64,000 bases of DNA from Peribacillus frigoritolerans. Its GTDB lineage: Bacteria > Bacillota > Bacilli > Bacillales > DSM-1321. The DNA lies in assembly GCF_040250305.1 (NCBI RefSeq), contig NZ_CP158190.1, positions 714,001 through 778,000 of the forward strand, given 5' to 3'. Positions within the stretch are counted from its first letter, which is position 1. The number at the start of each line of letters is the position of its first letter. Below, piece after piece: positions 26,654-35,623 of this stretch. The translations under genes and the position numbers were made by a program. The notes below the pieces were generated by a model. It had not been told where the DNA came from, searched no databases, and worked only from the letters and a program-made list of their open reading frames with translations.

Positions 26654-26814
26654 ATGATCATCCCTACCCATAAAAAAATTGTGTAAAACTGTATGACATT
26701 TCAATCATCAATCTGCTTTTCGAATCTTTTTAAAGGCATAATAAAAAGACCTGCGAAAAACCTCGAACTGCTGTTTTGTCACAAAAAGCGTGCAAAATAA
26801 GCTCCCGAAATAGG

Positions 26815-26965
26815 CGGTCTTATGACCTCCTTCGCTTTAGCCGACGAAGTTAGCTGACGGGTAGGATGGCGAAAGAGCTGATCTCATCCCTTCTGCAAGG
26901 CAGAATTAACCCCAAATGATTGGGTCCTCCGTACTCATTTTCCATGAGTTTTGGCCGAAATGCAT
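26815..26965 (-). promoter_or_regulatory. ydaO/yuaA (c-di-AMP) riboswitch
   Basis: On the minus strand the class hallmarks are present: GGAGGACCCAAT pairing with TTGGGGTTAATTC, then CCTACCCGTCAGCTAACTTC, then GAAGGAGGTC. Family knowledge: c-di-AMP binding turns off K+ uptake and osmolyte genes. It sits upstream of ktrB-ktrA, as in Bacillus ktrAB. Between the aptamer and ktrB there are T-rich hairpins fit for an expression platform, though I cannot fold it reliably. Confidence 0.88.
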
Positions 26966-27082
26966 TAAATTGATAAACGTATTCTACTCCCATCATTTAG
27001 CAGTTGTAAACCCCTAAATCGTAAAAAAATATTTCTTTAACAAAACTGAAAATTTACGTTTTATTTACATTTAGAAAACGTA

Positions 27083-27111
27083 TTGACAAATATTAGTTAG
27101 CACATTATGAT
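27083..27111 (+). promoter_or_regulatory. Sigma-A promoter of the 63-residue ORF
   Basis: TTGACA (27083-27088), 17 bp, TATGAT (27106-27111). It leaves a leader of about 180 bases before the small gene. The leader is AT-rich with no riboswitch I recognise. Confidence 0.65.
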
Positions 27112-27295
27112 AGGTTCGATTAATCCAATTATGATAACCGGCATCGATGTACTTTATTCAATAGTTTCAAACAAAACATGCTATTGCGAATCAAAATTTG
27201 TAACATATATATTATGTTTCTTTTGTAAAAGATAAAGGTAAAAGCAGTACATTATTATTTAAATTCAATACATTTTATTAAAAAGGCGGGCAATT

Positions 27296-27487
27296 ATGGA
27301 GAAGACGTTCAATAGATATGTTATTAATGCTACAGGCAAGGGTGGCCAAACATATTTAACACAATGCCAGGATAAAGATGCACTTAGGAAATGGATAGCC
27401 GATCATGAGGATCAAATCATCATGAATGAGTTAAGGATAACGGATAAGAAAAAGAATCCGTTTTTAAAATTGTTTTCCCTAAGGTAA
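27296..27487 (+). CDS. Small hypothetical protein, 63 residues
   Basis: A short basic protein (MEKTFNRYVINATGKGG...) with a soluble, mixed alpha/beta look and a C-terminal KKKNPFLKLFS tail. I do not recognise a family. It is supported as a gene by AAGGCGGG before ATG 27296, a good promoter at 27083 and a terminator at 27583. It is divergent from the ktrB riboswitch unit, which does not reveal its role. Confidence 0.6.
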   Translation: MEKTFNRYVINATGKGGQTYLTQCQDKDALRKWIADHEDQIIMNELRITDKKKNPFLKLFSLR

Positions 27488-27582
27488 ATCAACTGAATCC
27501 AACATTCATTAGCGGTATTCAATTATGTATTCCTGTGTTCTATCCGGAACGCTGAGCGAAAAATCCATATCTTGTTTTGCTT

Positions 27583-27614
27583 TTAAACTCATTTATTTTG
27601 AATGAGTTTTTTTG
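27583..27614 (+). terminator. Terminator after small ORF
   Basis: AAACTCATT and AATGAGTTT arms with a 7-base loop, then T-run. Confidence 0.85.
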
Positions 27615-27670
27615 CGTTATTTACATTATAAAAACATTAATGTTAAAATTTAGTAATTAAGTAGGCGTAA

Positions 27671-27798
27671 AGAGGAGAAAAGTAAATGAAATGACCACTT
27701 TCCAAAAGAGCCTTGAACGGCAGCCGAGGATAGTTAGGGGGGGGCACCGCAAATTGATCTCGTCCCGAGACGCATTGCTGGGGGACCGGGTTTTTTAT
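27671..27798 (+). promoter_or_regulatory. Decayed T-box leader before MFS gene
   Basis: The 5' part GGAGAAAAGTAAATG resembles a Stem I base with AGTA, and CTTTCCAAAAGAGCC resembles the next conserved stretch. The sequence then jumps directly to GTTAGGG...CACCGC and a T-box-type terminator (CTCGTCCC pairing with GGGACCGGG, then TTTTTT). The specifier arm and Stems II/III are missing. The key UGG is replaced by a run of eight G (27737-27744). It is likely a deletion derivative unable to bind tRNA normally. A TTTACA-N17-TTAAAA promoter lies just upstream. Confidence 0.6.
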
Positions 27799-27822
27799 TA
27801 TTCGGTCAAAGGGGGAGAAGCG

Positions 27823-29082
27823 ATGAAATTAAGAAATACATTAGTATCTTGGAAATACCCTTCCATTCTTTTGTGTGGAATAGGAATCTCCAACTTTGGT
27901 TCTTGGGTTTATTTCATTGCCCTTAATTTAATCGTTCTGGATATGACTGATTCAGCCTTGGCGGTAGCTGGTCTTTATATCGTTAAACTGATGGCTGCCA
28001 TATTAACGAATGTGTGGGCAGGCAGCGTGATTGACCGGATAAATAAGCGGAATCTTATGATGGCACTTGACCTATTTCGCACGGTATTCATAGCCTTGCT
28101 GCCATTGACTTCTTCTATTTGGGTCATCTATTCCCTTGTCTTCGTGATCAATATGGCAGGGGCCATGTTCGTAACAACATCAAGGTCGTATATTACAAAA
28201 TTAATTCCCGTTGAACAGAGGAAACCATTTAACTCATTACGTAGCTTAATGGATTCTGGAGCTTTTTTGATTGGACCGGCGCTAGCGGGGATCCTTTTCA
28301 TGATCGGTACGCCCGTTTTAGCGATTTATATTAACGCGGCTGCCTTATTACTATCCGGTATCATCACCCTATTCATGCCTAATCTTGAAAAGGATCATCC
28401 CCTTGAACAATCCAGTCATTACCTGTCTTGGACCATCATGAAAAAGGATTGGGGCATCGTCCTGGACTTCAGCCGGAAATCTTCCTACATCATGCTCATT
28501 TATTTCTTATTCAGCTGCATGGTGGTGATGGAAACGGCTATCGATTCCCAAGAAGCGGCGTTTGCCAAGGCCGTGCTCTTTTTGTCGGACAGCGATTACG
28601 GATTCCTTGTAAGCATCGCCGGGGCAGGCATCATTGCTGGGGCCATAGTCAATGTCGTATTCATCAGTAAAGTGAAAATCTCGCACATGATCGGTCTTGG
28701 ATCTTTATTTGTCTCGATAGGTTATATGATCTTTGCCTATTCGAATTCCTTTTCAATGGCCGCCATCGGATTTTTCATCATTGCCTTTTCATTGGCTTTT
28801 GCCAACACCGGCTTTCAGACCTTTTATCAAAATAATATTCCGGTGGAAATCATGGGCAGGGTCGGAAGTGTTTTTGGTTTGTTAGAAGCATTATTGATCA
28901 TCATGTCTACCGCAATTGTTGGTGTTTCAGCTCATTTCATTTCGATTCGGTTCGTGGTGATTTCAGGTTCCATGATCATGTTCGCTTTATCAATTTTATT
29001 GTCGATGCTTAGTATGAATACCTCCAAAAGGAGGTATTATTCCGTTGGTGATGTAGAGGTAGAAGCTAAGGAAAAGATGTAA
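27823..29082 (+). CDS. MFS transporter
   Basis: A 419-residue protein with about 12 transmembrane helices. The MFS A-like motif is GSVIDRINKRNLMMALD between helices 2 and 3. It resembles the multidrug/macrolide-efflux-like MFS_3 (enterobactin exporter-like) group, and the substrate is unknown. ATG 27823 follows GGGGGAG. The frame extends upstream to 27691 but that part covers the decayed T-box leader and terminator. The last part of the gene carries CCTCCAAAAGGAGG, a small palindrome inside the coding sequence. Confidence 0.88.
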   Translation: MKLRNTLVSWKYPSILLCGIGISNFGSWVYFIALNLIVLDMTDSALAVAGLYIVKLMAAILTNVWAGSVIDRINKRNLMMALDLFRTVFIALLPLTSSIWVIYSLVFVINMAGAMFVTTSRSYITKLIPVEQRKPFNSLRSLMDSGAFLIGPALAGILFMIGTPVLAIYINAAALLLSGIITLFMPNLEKDHPLEQSSHYLSWTIMKKDWGIVLDFSRKSSYIMLIYFLFSCMVVMETAIDSQEAAFAKAVLFLSDSDYGFLVSIAGAGIIAGAIVNVVFISKVKISHMIGLGSLFVSIGYMIFAYSNSFSMAAIGFFIIAFSLAFANTGFQTFYQNNIPVEIMGRVGSVFGLLEALLIIMSTAIVGVSAHFISIRFVVISGSMIMFALSILLSMLSMNTSKRRYYSVGDVEVEAKEKM

Positions 29083-29090
29083 TCCGATTT

Positions 29091-29117
29091 AAAGGCATGT
29101 TGATGGAACATGCCTTT
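29091..29117. terminator. Terminator between convergent MFS and TetR genes
   Basis: AAAGGCATGTT and AACATGCCTTT form a perfect 11-bp stem. Confidence 0.8.
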
Positions 29118-29127
29118 AATGAATCGT

Positions 29128-29727
29128 TCATTGGATGAATGTGCGCAATTGGCTGATGAAGTTCAAGATTTGAAAATGGATTTTCGCCATTTCTTCCGCC
29201 GTTTGTTCTTCACAGTTCTCTAGCCACTCCTGTATCACCCCTAAAATCGCCGATGTAAGGAAGGCGTGCATATACATGCGGAATGCTTCTTCTTTAGCTG
29301 CTGGATGCAGGCTGATCAAACGCTCCAACAGTACTTCACCGAAAACTCGCTTTATTTTTTTCGCAAAAGAAGGATCGCCCTGATCACCAAGAATGGCCCT
29401 TAATGCGTGAGCATGTTCACTGATGAATTGAAAAATCGCTATGAAAGGCGGGTAAAGTTGTTGTTGATGAAGAGCCAAAAAAGCCTCTTTCGGCAAAATG
29501 GCAGTAATGCGGGTTTGAAGTTCATGTAACAATTCTTGCTGTAAGTGATCCATCAATTCATACTTATCTGTGTAATGCAAATAGAATGTGCCCCGATTAA
29601 TGTTGGCTCGCTCTGCAATTTTCTTCACTGATACATGTGAGAACCCCTCTGCTTCAATGAGTGCAATAAAATGATGTTGTATCTGCTTTTTCGTCTTTTG
29701 TACCATATCCTCATGAATCGATGCCAT
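29128..29727 (-). CDS. TetR/AcrR-family regulator
   Basis: A 199-residue TetR-fold protein. The N-terminal helix-turn-helix is VKKIAERANINRGTFYLHYT (about residues 34-53), followed by a variable ligand domain of the TetR_C_7-like type. It is divergent from the ABC exporter genes starting at 29846. AACACCGTGTT at 29809 and AACAT...ATGTGTT near 29743-29766 are possible operators. AAGGAG lies 7 bases before ATG 29727. The inducer is unknown; exporter control is the likely job. Confidence 0.9.
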   Translation of the reverse strand: MASIHEDMVQKTKKQIQHHFIALIEAEGFSHVSVKKIAERANINRGTFYLHYTDKYELMDHLQQELLHELQTRITAILPKEAFLALHQQQLYPPFIAIFQFISEHAHALRAILGDQGDPSFAKKIKRVFGEVLLERLISLHPAAKEEAFRMYMHAFLTSAILGVIQEWLENCEEQTAEEMAKIHFQILNFISQLRTFIQ

Positions 29728-29808
29728 GGAATGTCTCCTTCACTAAACATTTTTCCAAATGTGTTGATTGTATTAGACCGAATGCTACCTTAGAATGATG
29801 ATACACTC

Positions 29809-29819
29809 AACACCGTGTT
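29809..29819. promoter_or_regulatory. Possible TetR operator
   Basis: AACACCGTGTT is an 11-bp palindrome in the divergent promoter region of the TetR and ABC genes. Confidence 0.45.
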
Positions 29820-29845
29820 AATTAAAGAGGGAGGATGTGTGTGCA

Positions 29846-30571
29846 ATGAAAAATGCGATTTCCATTGAAGGAATTGCCAAAGGTTTTCAGCAGAAGAAGG
29901 TCATTCAGCCATTGAGCCTGAATATTGAAAAAAGCGGAATTTTTGGCTTATTAGGTCCATCCGGATGCGGAAAGACGACTTTGATTAAAATGATTGTCGG
30001 ATTGATTAAGCCCGATGCGGGTAAAGTCACGGTTCTGGATCATGAAGTGCCGAATGAAGCACTGTTAAAGGATGTCGGCTATATGGCACAGTCCGATGCT
30101 TTATATACAGAACTGACGGGAGCTGAAAACCTCGAATTTTTTGCGAAGCTATACCGTTTTTCGAAAAAGGAACGAAGGGAACGCATTCAATATGCAGCTG
30201 AAATCGTACAGTTGACGAATGATTTGAACGTTCGAGTTGTCCATTATTCAGGGGGAATGAAACGCCGTCTGTCACTTGCGGTTGCACTCATCCAAAATCC
30301 GGAGATTCTCATTTTGGATGAACCGACAGTAGGAATAGACCCTTTGCTGAAACAATCGATTTGGCAGGAACTTGAGCGTTTAAGAAATGACGATGATAAG
30401 ACGATCATCATCACGACGCATGTGATGGATGAAGCGGAACGATGCGATAAACTGGCGATGCTGCGTGAAGGTGAAATCATCGCGGCAGGAACCCCTGCAG
30501 CTTTAAAAGCAAAATTTGCCGTAGAAACGCTAGATGATGTTTTTTTAAGGATTGGAGGCAGCATGAAATGA
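29846..30571 (+). CDS. ABC transporter ATP-binding protein (ABC-2 exporter)
   Basis: A 241-residue ATPase. Walker A is GPSGCGKTT (about residues 34-42), the signature is HYSGGMKRR, Walker B is ILILDEPTVGID, and the H-loop is THVMDEAER. It pairs with the ABC-2 permease encoded next, with an ATGA overlap. This type of exporter is used for drugs, bacteriocins or lipids. ATG 29846 is chosen; GTG 29837 is only 2 bases from the AGGGAGG site. Confidence 0.92.
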   Translation: MKNAISIEGIAKGFQQKKVIQPLSLNIEKSGIFGLLGPSGCGKTTLIKMIVGLIKPDAGKVTVLDHEVPNEALLKDVGYMAQSDALYTELTGAENLEFFAKLYRFSKKERRERIQYAAEIVQLTNDLNVRVVHYSGGMKRRLSLAVALIQNPEILILDEPTVGIDPLLKQSIWQELERLRNDDDKTIIITTHVMDEAERCDKLAMLREGEIIAAGTPAALKAKFAVETLDDVFLRIGGSMK

Positions 30572-31584
30572 GAATTGCCTCTCTTGTTACTCGAATTACA
30601 CAGCAGATGCGCCGGGATCGAAGGACGCTCGCTTTATTTTTCCTGGCTCCATTGCTCATTTTAACGCTCATGTATTTTATTTTCGATACAGAAGCAAGTG
30701 ATTTGAAAATCGTTGTTACAGGCAGTGATGAAACGATCGTTAAAGCAATGAAACAAGCGGATTTTCAAGTAACGGCTGCTGAGGAATTCTCACAGGAAAA
30801 GATGATTGAAAAGGATACGGATGGCTGGCTGCATGTTGAAAATGGCAAAATGAAACTCACACTTCTGAATGACGAACCGACCCGTGCAAAGGCCGTTCAA
30901 ATGCAAATGATGCAAGGCTTGCAAGGGAATGAAAAAAACACACCTTCCATTGAGGAGCAATATGTTTACGGAGATGCCAACACGAAGGGTTTTGATACCT
31001 TCAGTCCGATGCTCGTCAGCTTTTTTGTTTTCTTCTTTGTATTTTTAATAGCGGGGATTGCGCTTTTGAAAGAACGTACAAGTGGTACGTTGGAACGGCT
31101 GCTTGCCACCCCGATTAAAAGATACGAAATCGTAGCGGGCTATGTGATCGGATATGGCTTATTTGCTCTCGTTCAAACCATAATTGTCGTACTATATGCT
31201 GTCAATGTGTTGGACATCGTCCTTGTTGGCTCCATTTGGCTCGTTTTATTGACGAATATACTGGTCGCGCTCGTTGCATTATCGCTCGGTACATTACTAT
31301 CGAGTTTCGCGACATCTGAATTCCAAATGGTACAATTCATTCCGCTGGTCATCGTGCCGCAAGTCTTCTTTACAGGGATTTTCCCATTGGATGGCATGTC
31401 AGACTGGCTCCAAAAAATCGGCAAGTTCATGCCTCTCTATTACGCATCGGATGCCATGAACGGCATTATGTACAAAGGCTTCACGTTCAATGAGATTTCA
31501 CTGGATCTGCTCATTCTCCTGACCTTTGCCATCGTTTTTATCACCATCAATATCATTAGTTTAAAAAAATACCGTGCACTATAA
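30568..31584 (+). CDS. ABC-2 type permease
   Basis: A 338-residue permease. One N-terminal helix (residues 22-41), an extracytoplasmic domain of about 110 residues, and five C-terminal helices. KERTSGTLERLLATPIKRYE is the classic ABC-2 coupling region. It has YhfK/YadH-like architecture and forms an exporter with the preceding ATPase. The substrate is not predictable. Translation is coupled by the ATGA overlap. Confidence 0.9.
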   Translation: MRIASLVTRITQQMRRDRRTLALFFLAPLLILTLMYFIFDTEASDLKIVVTGSDETIVKAMKQADFQVTAAEEFSQEKMIEKDTDGWLHVENGKMKLTLLNDEPTRAKAVQMQMMQGLQGNEKNTPSIEEQYVYGDANTKGFDTFSPMLVSFFVFFFVFLIAGIALLKERTSGTLERLLATPIKRYEIVAGYVIGYGLFALVQTIIVVLYAVNVLDIVLVGSIWLVLLTNILVALVALSLGTLLSSFATSEFQMVQFIPLVIVPQVFFTGIFPLDGMSDWLQKIGKFMPLYYASDAMNGIMYKGFTFNEISLDLLILLTFAIVFITINIISLKKYRAL

Positions 31585-31587
31585 CTC

Positions 31588-31633
31588 TTTAAAAAAAGCC
31601 GGATTCCTGGAACATGAGGAACAGGCTTTTTTG
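31588..31633. terminator. Terminator after ABC genes
   Basis: AAAAAGCC and GGCTTTTTT outer arms with an inner TTCCT/GAGGAA stem. It lies between convergent units. Confidence 0.8.
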
Positions 31634-31674
31634 TTTTCCTGGACATACTTTTGAGTTGAAAAGGATATAGATAC

Positions 31675-32127
31675 TTATAACTTTTTGATCATGACCTTTT
31701 CATTGTTATAATCTGATTCGCCATTGAATGCAAAGCCGAATTTCCTATACAAATTAAAGGCAGCCTGATTATCTTCGACTATGCTTAAATAGATTTCAGG
31801 ACAATCATATTCTTCTATTATTCTTTTTATTAAAGTCTCCAACATGATGCTTCCAAGCCCGAAACCCTGATGTGCAGCGTCAATGAAAAAGCGGTCTAAC
31901 CACACTCTGCCATTTTCGCCTTCCCCAGGGAAAAATCCATACATCGCAAAGCCGACCAAGATATCATCATAATAGAGCCCAACTGGCCTGTAATATTTAC
32001 ATTCCTTAGCGTCTTTTAAACATTGTTCAGTCGTTTCGATGTAAGCCTTTTGCTTTTCGTATATTCGCAATTTCAAAATATCCGTCACATTTTCGTTCGA
32101 GACTTCATTAATAGTGGTCTTCATCAT
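31675..32127 (-). CDS. bltD: GNAT acetyltransferase, BltD-like (spermidine/spermine)
   Basis: A 150-residue GNAT protein. KECKYYRPVGLYYDDILVGF and GRVWLDRFFIDAAHQGFGLG (acetyl-CoA loop) closely follow the Bacillus polyamine acetyltransferase BltD. YLSIVEDNQAAFNLYRKFGF is the end of the fold. It would N-acetylate spermidine or spermine and so detoxify polyamines. It is divergent from a BltR-like MerR gene and read from a 19-bp-spacer promoter. Unlike B. subtilis, no Blt efflux pump gene lies between them. ATG 32127 follows GGAAGG; ATG 32124 is also possible. Confidence 0.85.
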   Translation of the reverse strand: MMKTTINEVSNENVTDILKLRIYEKQKAYIETTEQCLKDAKECKYYRPVGLYYDDILVGFAMYGFFPGEGENGRVWLDRFFIDAAHQGFGLGSIMLETLIKRIIEEYDCPEIYLSIVEDNQAAFNLYRKFGFAFNGESDYNNEKVMIKKL

Positions 32128-32185
32128 TTATTTTCCTTCCTCATTGCGCACCTGGTTATCCGCTTTGTTATCATGATATATTAAT

Positions 32186-32216
32186 ACCCTAAGGTATATG
32201 GTTACCATATAGTCAA
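32186..32216 (-). promoter_or_regulatory. MerR-type promoter of bltD, 19-bp spacer with palindrome
   Basis: On the minus strand TTGACT (32211-32216), then a 19-bp spacer, then TAGGGT (32186-32191). The spacer contains the perfect palindrome ATATGGTAACCATAT (32196-32210). Overlong spacers with a central dyad are the hallmark of MerR-activated promoters (as in bmr/blt). Confidence 0.8.
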
Positions 32217-32230
32217 GAGGAGAGATCGTA

Positions 32231-33055
32231 ATGCCCGATGGAAATGTAGGCAAATATTTTACTACTGGCGAATTCGCCAAATTATGCAATGTAAAAAAAC
32301 AAACGCTCATTCATTATGATGAGATTGGGCTTCTTACTCCCGATTTAAAAAACGAAAAGGGCTATCGGTATTACTCTTATCAACAATTTGAAGTTTTTTC
32401 GGTCATCACGCTTTTAAAAGAATTCAATATGCCTTTGAAAGAGATCAAATGGTTTCTTACTAACAGGTCACCTATGGAACTAATTGAACTTTTCAAAGAA
32501 AAGACCATAGAATTAGAAAAAAAGATAAAGAACCTTCACAGAGTGCAGAAGATCATTGAAACGAAAATATCCCTCACTGAAAAAGCAATTTGTATGGATG
32601 ACTCTCAAATCACCTTCAAACTTCAGGAGGAAGAACAGCTCTTCCTTAGTGAATCCATCCTGAACTCTTCTGATGCCGAATTCTTAAAATCTACATCTGA
32701 CTTCATTGATTTCTGTAATGAAAATGAATTTTATACAGGTTTCCCTATCGGTGCCATGATTAGTAAAGAAAACATCATCGATGGGAATCATGATGACTAT
32801 TCATTTTTGTACACGAAAGTCATGGAAAAGCACCCAGCCCACACTTTCTATTCAAAACCTAAGGGACTCTATGTTGTTGCCTATCATAAAGGAAGTTATA
32901 AAAATATCTCCGAAACGTACGAAAGAATATTACAATTCATGGAGAGTGAAAACTTGAACCTCAAATCGTTTGCATACGAAGAATACATCTTGGATGAAGT
33001 CGCAGTAAAAGGGTATGAAAATTACCTGACGCAAATCATGGTTGAAGTGGAATGA
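32231..33055 (+). CDS. bltR: MerR-family activator, BltR-like
   Basis: A 274-residue protein. The N-terminal MerR winged helix is YFTTGEFAKLCNVKKQTLIHYDEIGLL (shown in two parts elsewhere), a dimerisation coiled coil spans about residues 75-120, and a C-terminal GyrI-like effector domain covers about 125-270. Multidrug-type MerR proteins (BmrR, BltR) bind drugs there and twist the promoter. It is divergent from bltD. GAGGAGAG precedes ATG 32231. Confidence 0.87.
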   Translation: MPDGNVGKYFTTGEFAKLCNVKKQTLIHYDEIGLLTPDLKNEKGYRYYSYQQFEVFSVITLLKEFNMPLKEIKWFLTNRSPMELIELFKEKTIELEKKIKNLHRVQKIIETKISLTEKAICMDDSQITFKLQEEEQLFLSESILNSSDAEFLKSTSDFIDFCNENEFYTGFPIGAMISKENIIDGNHDDYSFLYTKVMEKHPAHTFYSKPKGLYVVAYHKGSYKNISETYERILQFMESENLNLKSFAYEEYILDEVAVKGYENYLTQIMVEVE

Positions 33056-33181
33056 GATTGAGGGGATTTCACATAGTTCGGGCGAGGATTAAAACATGCG
33101 AATGAATCATTCCAAGCAATGCCGTTAGCCTTGAAAAAGCTTTTCCTTGACGGTTTTCTAATGACAGGTTAATGCAGTTTG

Positions 33182-33210
33182 TTGACGGGTTGTTAAAGTT
33201 GTCCTAGGAT
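33182..33210 (+). promoter_or_regulatory. Probable promoter of VanZ-pepD
   Basis: TTGACG (33182-33187), 17 bp, TAGGAT (33205-33210). Confidence 0.5.
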
Positions 33211-33255
33211 ATAAGGATATGAATTGATTTGGTAATAAATAGAAGGGGGAGTTAT

Positions 33256-33864
33256 ATGTCTCTAAAATCGGTCATGCTTTCCCTTTTGCTGTCGCAAGCA
33301 ATGTTTTTGTGCGGTTTGCCTTTTTTTCTTCAGCTTCTATTATTTTTGAATCCTTTGGTGATCATGGTTGTCTGGTTTTGTATACTTCTTTTCGTTTCGT
33401 TTGCGGTTCTTTATTTTCGAGGTGAAACGATCAGAATTCCGCGCCTTTTATGGCAGGCAGTATTGTTTGGCTACAGTTTATCATTATTGGTTTTGCTGTT
33501 CTTTCGGCCAGAGGGGCAGGTATATTCGTATAATTTGATTCCTTTTTCTACGATTCTTTCCTATTTATCGAATGAAATGAATGGGCTTGTATCATTTTAT
33601 AACCTTAGCGCAAATGTGGGGCTGTTCATTCCATTTGGTCTGTATTTGTTGTCCAGGGAAGGGCAAGAGCCCTCCGCTAAAAGGAAATTTCTATATCCAT
33701 TATTTTCGATTTCAGTCATCGAAATCTGTCAGTTTGTTTTTCGGCGCGGAAGTTTGGATGTCGATGACCTGATCCTGAATACGATTGGTGTTTACCTAGG
33801 GTACATTCTGTATCCTTTGTTCAAGAAAGTCGTAGTGTTCTGTTCTGGAAATGTAAAAGGATGA
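33256..33864 (+). CDS. VanZ-family membrane protein
   Basis: A 202-residue protein with about five transmembrane helices. The blocks YNLIPFSTI, SANVGLFIPFGLYL and RRGSLDVDDLILNTIGVYLGY are the VanZ-like signature. VanZ gives low-level teicoplanin resistance, but for most relatives the role is unknown. ATG 33256 follows AAGGGGGAG. The pepD gene starts 38 bases later in the same direction. Confidence 0.88.
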   Translation: MSLKSVMLSLLLSQAMFLCGLPFFLQLLLFLNPLVIMVVWFCILLFVSFAVLYFRGETIRIPRLLWQAVLFGYSLSLLVLLFFRPEGQVYSYNLIPFSTILSYLSNEMNGLVSFYNLSANVGLFIPFGLYLLSREGQEPSAKRKFLYPLFSISVIEICQFVFRRGSLDVDDLILNTIGVYLGYILYPLFKKVVVFCSGNVKG

Positions 33865-33902
33865 GAGGCAGTGCAAATTGTTAAATGAAAGGGTGTATTT
33901 CC

Positions 33903-35369
33903 ATGTATAGCACATTAGAAGAATTATCGAGCCATCCGGTTTTTCATTATTTTGCTGCGATTTCCAATATCCCGAGAGGATCGGCTAATGAAAAAGCGAT
34001 CAGTGACTATCTGGTTCGCTTCGCGAAGGAGAGGGACCTGGAGGTGATCCAGGATGAGGCGCTGAATGTGATTATCAAAAAGCCTGCCACAATTGGATAT
34101 GAGAGTGCACCTACAGTCATTATTCAGGGGCATATGGATATGGTTTGCGAAAAGAACAAGGGAACGCTTCATGATTTTGAGAAAGATCCCCTTCAATTAA
34201 GGGTTGTCGGAGACATGTTGTATGCGACGGAGACAACATTGGGGGCGGATAATGGGATTGCAGTTGCTTATGCTTTGGCATTATTGGATGCCAATGATAT
34301 TCCGCATCCCTCTCTTGAAATAGTCATAACGACTGAAGAAGAAACGACGATGAACGGTGCACTTGCCGTGGATCCGGCTCACTTCAAGGGGAAAATGATG
34401 ATCAATATCGATTCGGAGGAAGATGGAAAGCTGCTGGTCAGCTCTGCTGGAGGAATACGCGTGCGGCAGGTCCTGCCAATCGGATGGGAAACGGCTTCCA
34501 TTGTTGATGCTGTATCTTATAACATCAGGATTAAAGGGTTGAAGGGCGGGCACTCCGGTATGTCCATCCATAAGGAAAGAGGGAACTCCAATAAACTTTT
34601 GGGCAGAGTATTACATGAATTAACGACAGACTTCCCTTGCTGCATACAGCAAATCAACGGGGGCTTGAAAGGGAATGCAATCCCTCGTGAAGCGGATGCC
34701 ACTGTACTGATTTCTGTTAAAGATGTTCAGAAGATAACGGAGAGACTCCAGAAATGGGAGAATACTTTTAAAAATGAACTGCAATCTTCCGACCCTGAGA
34801 TATCGATTAGGTTTGAAAAGATCGAAACGATTTCTTCAAACGTTTTTTCCAAAGAGACGGTGACTAAAGCCGTTGCCTCCTTACTGGTAATCCCGCATGG
34901 CGTTCAAGCAATGAGCATGGGAATAGAAGGATTAGTCGAAAGTTCGACGAATCTAGGGGTCGTTACAACAAATGAAGCGGAAATGATATTCGAAAGTGAA
35001 ATCAGGAGTTCGGTCAAAAGCATCAAATATAATATGGTCACGCAGGCAAAGGCGATAGCTGACATGCTTGGGTGCAAGCTATTGGTTGACGCGGATTATC
35101 CGGAATGGCCCTATAATCCTGATTCGAAACTCAAGAAATTATTTGAAGAGACATACAAAGAAAAATATCAGGAAGATATTGAAATCATCGCTGTGCATGC
35201 AGGGATCGAGTGTGGGGTATTCATAGATAAGATACCAGGGTTGGATACTGTTTCATTAGGGCCGGATATGTTTTCCGTACATACACCTGAAGAACACTTA
35301 AGCATCCCTTCGACCATAAACAACTGGGAATATTTTGTTTACACACTAAAGCGGATGAAGAATCTATAA
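33903..35369 (+). CDS. pepD: Aminoacyl-histidine dipeptidase (PepD, M20)
   Basis: A 488-residue M20C metallopeptidase, the usual PepD length. GHMDMVCEKN holds the first metal ligand His and Asp, TLGADNGIAVAYALA the bridging Asp, TTEEETTMNG the catalytic Glu pair, and GLKGGHSGMSIH the dimerisation/lid region. It hydrolyses Xaa-His and other dipeptides with Zn2+/Co2+. ATG 33903 follows AAAGGGTG; an upstream in-frame ATG (33885) precedes that site. A strong terminator follows. Confidence 0.92.
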   Translation: MYSTLEELSSHPVFHYFAAISNIPRGSANEKAISDYLVRFAKERDLEVIQDEALNVIIKKPATIGYESAPTVIIQGHMDMVCEKNKGTLHDFEKDPLQLRVVGDMLYATETTLGADNGIAVAYALALLDANDIPHPSLEIVITTEEETTMNGALAVDPAHFKGKMMINIDSEEDGKLLVSSAGGIRVRQVLPIGWETASIVDAVSYNIRIKGLKGGHSGMSIHKERGNSNKLLGRVLHELTTDFPCCIQQINGGLKGNAIPREADATVLISVKDVQKITERLQKWENTFKNELQSSDPEISIRFEKIETISSNVFSKETVTKAVASLLVIPHGVQAMSMGIEGLVESSTNLGVVTTNEAEMIFESEIRSSVKSIKYNMVTQAKAIADMLGCKLLVDADYPEWPYNPDSKLKKLFEETYKEKYQEDIEIIAVHAGIECGVFIDKIPGLDTVSLGPDMFSVHTPEEHLSIPSTINNWEYFVYTLKRMKNL

Positions 35370-35412
35370 ACAACTGCATGTTTGGGGAACAATTGAAATT
35401 CAATAGATTTGG

Positions 35413-35449
35413 AGATATCCTATCGTTCAACGATAGGATGTCTTTTTTT
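35413..35449 (+). terminator. Terminator after pepD
   Basis: ATCCTATCGTT and AACGATAGGAT perfect arms followed by seven T. Confidence 0.9.
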
Positions 35450-35623
35450 CGTTGAAAAAAGGAACAGCCCGAGGATATGGAACATGATCAATTCCATGAG
35501 CCTAGTTAAAAATATAATTGAAGTTATATTAATTTTAGAAAGAGTAAGAAAGAGCCATTAAAGAGAACCAGTCTATCAAAGGTAGATATTATCCTGTTTT
35601 GTTGACTTGATATTCAAGTGAAA

